Assembly: GCA_027186245.1 (NCBI GenBank)
Contig: CP114500.1
Coordinates: 3,110,001-3,174,000, forward strand
Length of the DNA stretch: 64,000 nt
Source: Coriaria nepalensis
Lineage: Eukaryota > Streptophyta > Magnoliopsida > Cucurbitales > Coriariaceae
Direction: 5' to 3'
Part shown: positions 59,236 through 64,000 of the stretch, piece by piece
How positions within the stretch are numbered: the first letter of the stretch is position 1
How the letters are laid out: each line of letters starts with the position of its first letter
Made by a program: the position numbers and the translations under genes
Notes under the pieces: generated by a model
The model's database searches: none
What the model saw: the letters and a program-made list of their open reading frames with translations, nothing else
Told to the model about the DNA's origin: nothing

Positions 59236-59940
59236 AATTTGAAGATGAGTGAAGAGAAACGGATCAATTTATATAGCGTGCTAGCTAGGGTAGGAAGAGT
59301 CGAAGCATCTGGTATGTATAAAGATGCCAGGTGGCTTCTGCTTTGCCTTTGTTCTTGCCCTTGTTGCTGCTCTTTTGGGCCTTCTTGATTTAACAATAAA
59401 TTTAGAGGGGGTCAAAAAAATATCTTGGGTTTCGATTTTTCGAATTATCATAGATTGCTGCTTTTTCTAAGCTTTTTTTTGTGTCTATGATTTTATTAAT
59501 TTAATACTTTGGACAATTCCTGTCTCATATAAGCCAGCGAGAAGTAGGAGACGTGGTGAAGCTACAGGAGAAGCAAGATCACCTACGATCCAACCAGAAT
59601 TAGGCTTTGTGACGTGGTTGTCTCAGCCAAGAAGAATTCGACACGTGCCACGCTTTTGACCTACCAGTAACCAGTGAAAATTTCCCAATTCCCATGTTCT
59701 AGAAGAAGTACGTGTAAGGAGGAGGAACTGGGACGTAGTGTTTGTTCACTACGTGACAAAAAAAGGTTATATGAAAAGTAAGGTGACGTGTCCTGCCGAC
59801 ATGGATTCTTTCCTATTATGTGAAAATCTCTAATTAAAAAAAATATTATATGGTACCAAAATTCAAAATATCCGTCCCCATTTGTCTCCCTAAAGCTCAA
59901 AGGTCGAAGCACTACAAGTAACATGACACGTAAGTTGTAA
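59236..59940 (-). promoter_or_regulatory. Candidate minus-strand promoter rich in ACGT motifs
   Basis: On the minus strand a TATA-like CTATATAAATTG lies at about 59268-59279, followed by pyrimidine-rich leader-like sequence and a donor-like CAG|GTACTG near 59108. Upstream of it, eight ACGT cores (G-box/ABRE type, several as GACGTGG or ACACGTG) occur at 59551, 59612, 59643, 59710, 59733, 59751, 59786 and 59928. No coding exon of the implied gene is recognised, so the transcript may be non-coding or lost. Confidence 0.35.
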
Positions 59941-61815
59941 TCAGTACACTTAACTTTAGTGTATATTATTTTTGTCAGAAATTTAAATAAATCGAAATTT
60001 AAGTCTTAAAAAAAAAAAAAAAAAAGAAAAAAAAAAGATACTAACATACAATTTGGACACCACCTCTTCCTATCTGCCTCTGTCGTCGTGCAGCTGCGAC
60101 GTAGGTTTGGTCGAGAATCCATCACCTGATCTTGTTCTTTTTGATGGTAGGCTGGTCGATGTTGTAAAGAATGAGATTAGATAAAATATTTTTGCACACT
60201 AATTTTATTAACAATGCTTAATGGCCAAGAATTACGCATATGACTATTGATATACAAGGAATGAAATAAGTGGAAATTTGCAGAATTCAAATATTACAAC
60301 AATTGAAGATATGATGAGCTGGAGACGCTGCATGGGAGGAAATGAATGAGGGTAATTAGTAGATTTCCTTTATAGATGTTAGTCACCCTTATTTGTGTTA
60401 GACTCAAGCAAAAAAACATATCACTTTTGATATAGAGGTGATCATAACTCGTTCCATCTAATTACTTTAATGTAAGAGATTAGTTTTATGTGTATCATAG
60501 ACATGACAGTGTCTTGGTTTTCACATGAGAAAAGTGAAACGAAGAATGATAGAGAAAACTGCCTAATTACAATCTTGATAATTAAAAGCTATATATGATA
60601 CCTCATTGGCTCATTCAATTGGCAAATTGGTCTAACTCGATAATGTAATAGGCTCAAATTAAATGTAAATAGTACTAGTAAAGAGAATCTAGAAATAACA
60701 AGGATGATATTATTCTTTGGGATTGTGAAAGCTAGATGATTACTACTTAATTCAATTTTATGGGACAAGACTAAAGGCATGCAAGCTAAAGCCAAGACTC
60801 TTCTTAATTAGAAGTCTTCAAATTTGTTAGAAGTCAGAGTTCTTTATCATCCTAATTGAAATGAATTCTCTTGTTTGATCTAAATAGTTCAAAGTCATGT
60901 CAAAATTTTCTAAAATTTTCTAAAATTTATAACATGTATCAAAGAAAATTAAAGATGCAACTCATCTTTATAGTATTTGTTTTTAAAACTCATTTTAAAA
61001 AAGACAAATATTTTAACTAATTTAACTTTTTATTAAGTTATCTAATTCTTTTTTTTCGTTATTTCTCATCTCTTACTAGGTCTATTAAGCTTCAAGTTTT
61101 TTATGATAATTTCAATTTTTGTTACTTTAGATTTTCTTAACTTGTTCTCTTTGTGTGAGAAGTTTTTCATCCCCTCACTTGTCGATCTCTTTTACCATTT
61201 CAAAACAAGTAGGCAAGGCGTAATGAAATTATGGACAACATTCCTCGGCCAAAAAAAATTAACAAATTATCCAAGAAACGATCGAGTAGTATTCTTTTTT
61301 TGAAAAGAACCAACTAAATCCGATATTGAGCTTCAACCCTAGAATGCCTCCATTATTGACCATAGGAGCTTTGTCCTCCTCTTCATACCCAATGAAGATG
61401 AGCTTCTAACAATCACCCGCAAAAAGTCATCAAATCAAGATCAACAAAACGTAGATGTTCTACTAGGCGAAAAGAAGATAAAAATGAAATGTTTCGTTTC
61501 ATATCCTCAAAAGTAGATCAAAATGCACAGTATAACAAATGCTCATCATTATCAGATTTAGGTCAAAATGCACAATACGCTAAAAGCTTACTCAGCAAAA
61601 TTAGTTAGAAGATTTTTTATTCTCCTTTGATTCCTCTACACGTGTAAATAAATTATAGGTTAGCTCTCTCCTTATATACCTCATTCTTTCTACAATTCCT
61701 GGAAGAAAATAAATAAGATTTTACAACAAGTTTTTTATCACTCATTCTTCTTCCTTTATTTCTTCTTTTAAGCACTTTTCCGACTAAACATCATACAAAA
61801 GTTTATACCTTATGT
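59941..61815. other. Intergenic DNA, possibly including a copia 5' LTR
   Basis: AT-rich DNA with an A-rich run at about 60008-60036. No gene is seen. The last couple of hundred bases before the primer-binding site at 61818 are probably the 5' LTR of the copia element at the right edge, but no second LTR is in the window to confirm its limits. Confidence 0.45.
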
Positions 61816-61817
61816 TA

Positions 61818-64000
61818 TGATATCAGAGCCTTAATGGCTGAAGGAGAAGCAAAAACCACAGAACAAATGAAAAAAAAGTTGATTCCAGAATGTTGATGAC
61901 AGTGAATCTTACATATTCATGAATTTTTCTAAACCACTAACCTTTATAGGCTTGATCATGGGGATAATTCTCAAAATGTATTGGTCTTTGAGCTCTTGAC
62001 TAAGGACAACTATGAAGTTTGTCTTAAGAAATGAAAAGAGCCCTTCGTGTAAAAAACAAGCTTGTCTTTGTTAATAGGAAACTGCCTAAACCATAGTGTT
62101 CTTCTAATATCCCAATTAGTTGCTTCCCATAATTGGATAGAATTTGTATCTTAAATATTATATGGATAACATTAAATGTATATTAAGGTCTAAATCTTAC
62201 ATAAGCAACAATGATTCCAAGTAAGTTTTCTAAAAAGATTAGAGTATTTATATTAAATAATAATAATAATATAATAACAATAATTATTATAATTATAATA
62301 ATAAAGAGAGAGGTAGAGGCTTAGAGTAGGTGGAAGTTACCGACTCACCCTCCCCTCTCTCATCTTCTATAACTTTATATATACATTATTATTGTAAGGT
62401 TGGCATGAATAGTAACTAACTCATGTTCAAATTCAATTTATATATAATGATAAAAGGGTATGAAGAAACTAAAAAAGAGCAATCTTCTCTCATAAGCGAA
62501 GGGCTTAAAGAATTTAGTTTCCCTTTTCTTCATCTTCTCTCTTGCAATCTTTGTGTGTGATTTGGTGGTTCTTAATCTTCATGTGTTTGGGCGACTAAAT
62601 GTCAAATACGTGAAGGACTTAAAGGATTCACTTTTGAATACATTTTGTGAAGCTTTTAAAACTTTTATTTTGTTTTGTCAATTATATTTTAGAATGAGTA
62701 TATATATATTTTCTCATATATATATTTATATATAGTGTAACAATATTTTTGAATTTTAGTTATGCGGATTATAATTAAATAGAATTTTTAAGAAAATTCA
62801 AATTATTTTGTATCTTTATTAAAGAGTTTTCAAATAAAGTAGTAACACTCTTACTAGTTATACAATAAAGCTAGCTATTTTCTTTAAGGTATTTTAGATA
62901 ATTATATAGTTACTATGAACGTATTACAGTTCTTCCTTAAACACTATCAATTTTAACAAAATATAGCTTCACATTGAAACATGGGGATGTTGAAATGATA
63001 TAGTTGTATCATGGATTCAAAACTCAGTAAATTTAAACTTAGAACCGATATATCTTATATAAGTAACATACAAAAGTTATGTATGGAATTGAGAGAAATT
63101 TTAGCACAACAACAAGATGGACAAAGAGTTTATGCCCTAAAGAAGCAACTAGCAGACCTCAAAGAATGAGATGATTCAGTGTCGTATATTATGGGAAACT
63201 TAAAGCACTTTGAGATTAACTCAGTGATTTTGAAACAATTTCAGAGTGCATTTTTTGGTCATTTGAAAGTCTTGGTGGGATAGATTTCATAGAGACAATG
63301 TCATAAAATTCTTAATGGGACTGAAAGATGATTATTCATTTTCTAGAGATTAGATTCTATTACAAAATCCCATTCATAAAGTGAACTTAGTATATGAACA
63401 AATATAAAATCAAGAAAGAACAAGGAGGCTTGCTACCTCAGAGGTGTTTGTTCCTAAGCCAGTAGCCATGGTAGCTAGGCAATTTCAGAATTACACTCAC
63501 AACAATTTTGTGTACCTAAACAAGGCTGAAAAGTATGTTAAGAAACATACAACTTTATGTTCTCACTGCAAAATCACTAGACAGACTCTTGAGATCTGTT
63601 TCAAGGTAGGCAATGCAGAATCACCTGTTTGTGAGAATTACAATATGATAGGCCATTCAAAAACCAAATGTTACAAGCTAATTGGTTACCCTGAAGGACT
63701 CAAATTCTATAATCCTTCCAAGAGTATTAATCAGGTTATTGTCTCTTACATAACAAAACCAGAAAGTAGCATTAATGATCAATTCACATTTTCCAAAACT
63801 GAATACTTTTTCTCTTATCAATGGTAAATCCATAGTTCCTAATCCTCAAGTCAACATGATTCAGTCAGTTGATGAAAATTTAGGTCCATTTCCTTTTTCC
63901 TTATCTTGCAATCCTACTACTTATACTAAATCACCTCTATATACAACATGGATTCAAGATAATAAAGCTACTGACCATATTATTTGTGATATTTCAGTTT
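61818..64000 (+). mobile_element. Ty1/copia retrotransposon, 5' part (primer-binding site, gag, start of protease), decayed and cut by the window edge
   Basis: TGATATCAGAGCC at 61818-61830 matches the usual initiator-Met tRNA primer-binding site (TGGTATCAGAGCC). An ATG at 61834 (MAEGEAKTTEQMKKK) opens gag, which soon meets stops. LTKDNYEVCLKK near 61995 is the typical gag N-terminal block. Further blocks are FLMGLKDDYSFSRD near 63310, a zinc-knuckle-like CSHCKITRQTLEICFKVG at about 63576 and CENYNMIGHSKTKCYKLIGY at about 63633, and WIQDNKATDHIICD near 63950 (protease, where DTGATDH is normal). Stops and shifts break gag. The segment about 62110-63040 contains little recognisable gag and may be a secondary insertion with an AT microsatellite. 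Pol lies beyond the window. Confidence 0.85.
63444..63827 (+). pseudogene. copia gag zinc-knuckle region
   Basis: A 127-codon open stretch of the decayed gag. It contains two Cys-rich blocks: CSHCKITRQTLEICFKVG, in which the knuckle histidine appears replaced (RQT where GHT is usual), and CENYNMIGHSKTKCYKLIGY, which keeps C-x4-H-x4-C spacing but has Tyr at the second Cys position. The frame then shifts before the protease. The protein is not functional as encoded. Confidence 0.75.

Noticed and set aside
59064..59396. Minus-strand open frame of 110 codons
   Set aside because: It spans the TATA-like site and a pyrimidine-rich leader with a likely splice donor, so it looks like promoter and 5' leader rather than coding sequence.

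Overview
This is nuclear DNA from a flowering plant, most likely a eudicot and possibly a woody rosid; the species cannot be settled from the sequence alone. The pointers are plant-specific gene families (AHL, bHLH with a C-terminal ACT-like domain, MIKC MADS-box, plastid phosphoglucose isomerase, nepenthesin-type aspartic protease), GT-AG introns, an AT-rich background, many microsatellites, and decayed Ty1/copia and hAT transposons. The window is gene-poor: seven intact genes in 64 kb.

Layout. From 1 to 5.2 kb the sequence is AT-rich, with a lysine-rich coding-like remnant near 2.85-3.24 kb and an extreme G run at 4.34 kb. A single-exon bHLH factor lies at 5.26-6.07 kb. A frameshifted beta-carbonic anhydrase pseudogene lies at 7.55-8.86 kb. 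A single-exon AHL gene lies at 10.48-11.45 kb. From 11.5 to 21.8 kb there is transposon-rich intergenic DNA, with three long inverted-repeat elements and a copia fragment. A single-exon aspartic protease lies at 21.89-23.21 kb. It is followed by a minus-strand DUF7870-like pseudogene and a second copia fragment up to 25.5 kb. A six-exon gene for an unrecognised protein of 244 residues lies at 27.12-29.02 kb.

The 14-exon plastid glucose-6-phosphate isomerase gene (minus strand, 29.96-34.50 kb) and a five-exon J-domain gene (plus strand, 36.18-38.02 kb) diverge from a shared 1.7-kb region that contains a degenerate tandem repeat array. A small Tigger/pogo-like remnant lies at 39.2 kb. From 41.51 to 55.73 kb there is one MIKC MADS-box gene of the AGL17/AGL16/ANR1 type. 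Its eight exons are assembled here across an 11.2-kb first intron. That intron holds a hAT element (44370-48824) with matching terminal inverted repeats and a perfect 8-bp target duplication, and it appears to sit inside an older terminal-repeat element. From 56 to 61.6 kb I see little coding, apart from two exon-like segments and a dense cluster of ACGT motifs. The right edge (61.8-64 kb) is the primer-binding site, gag and start of protease of a decayed copia element that runs off the window.

The genes do not form a pathway. They are an ordinary mix of regulators (bHLH, AHL, MADS), a plastid starch/sugar enzyme, a secreted protease and a co-chaperone. The most distinctive material is in the mobile DNA: the nested hAT in the MADS intron, the related repeat family present both in that hAT and between the PGI and J-domain genes, and several large hairpin elements. 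I found no CRISPR array, bacterial-type operon or convincing tRNA/rRNA gene.
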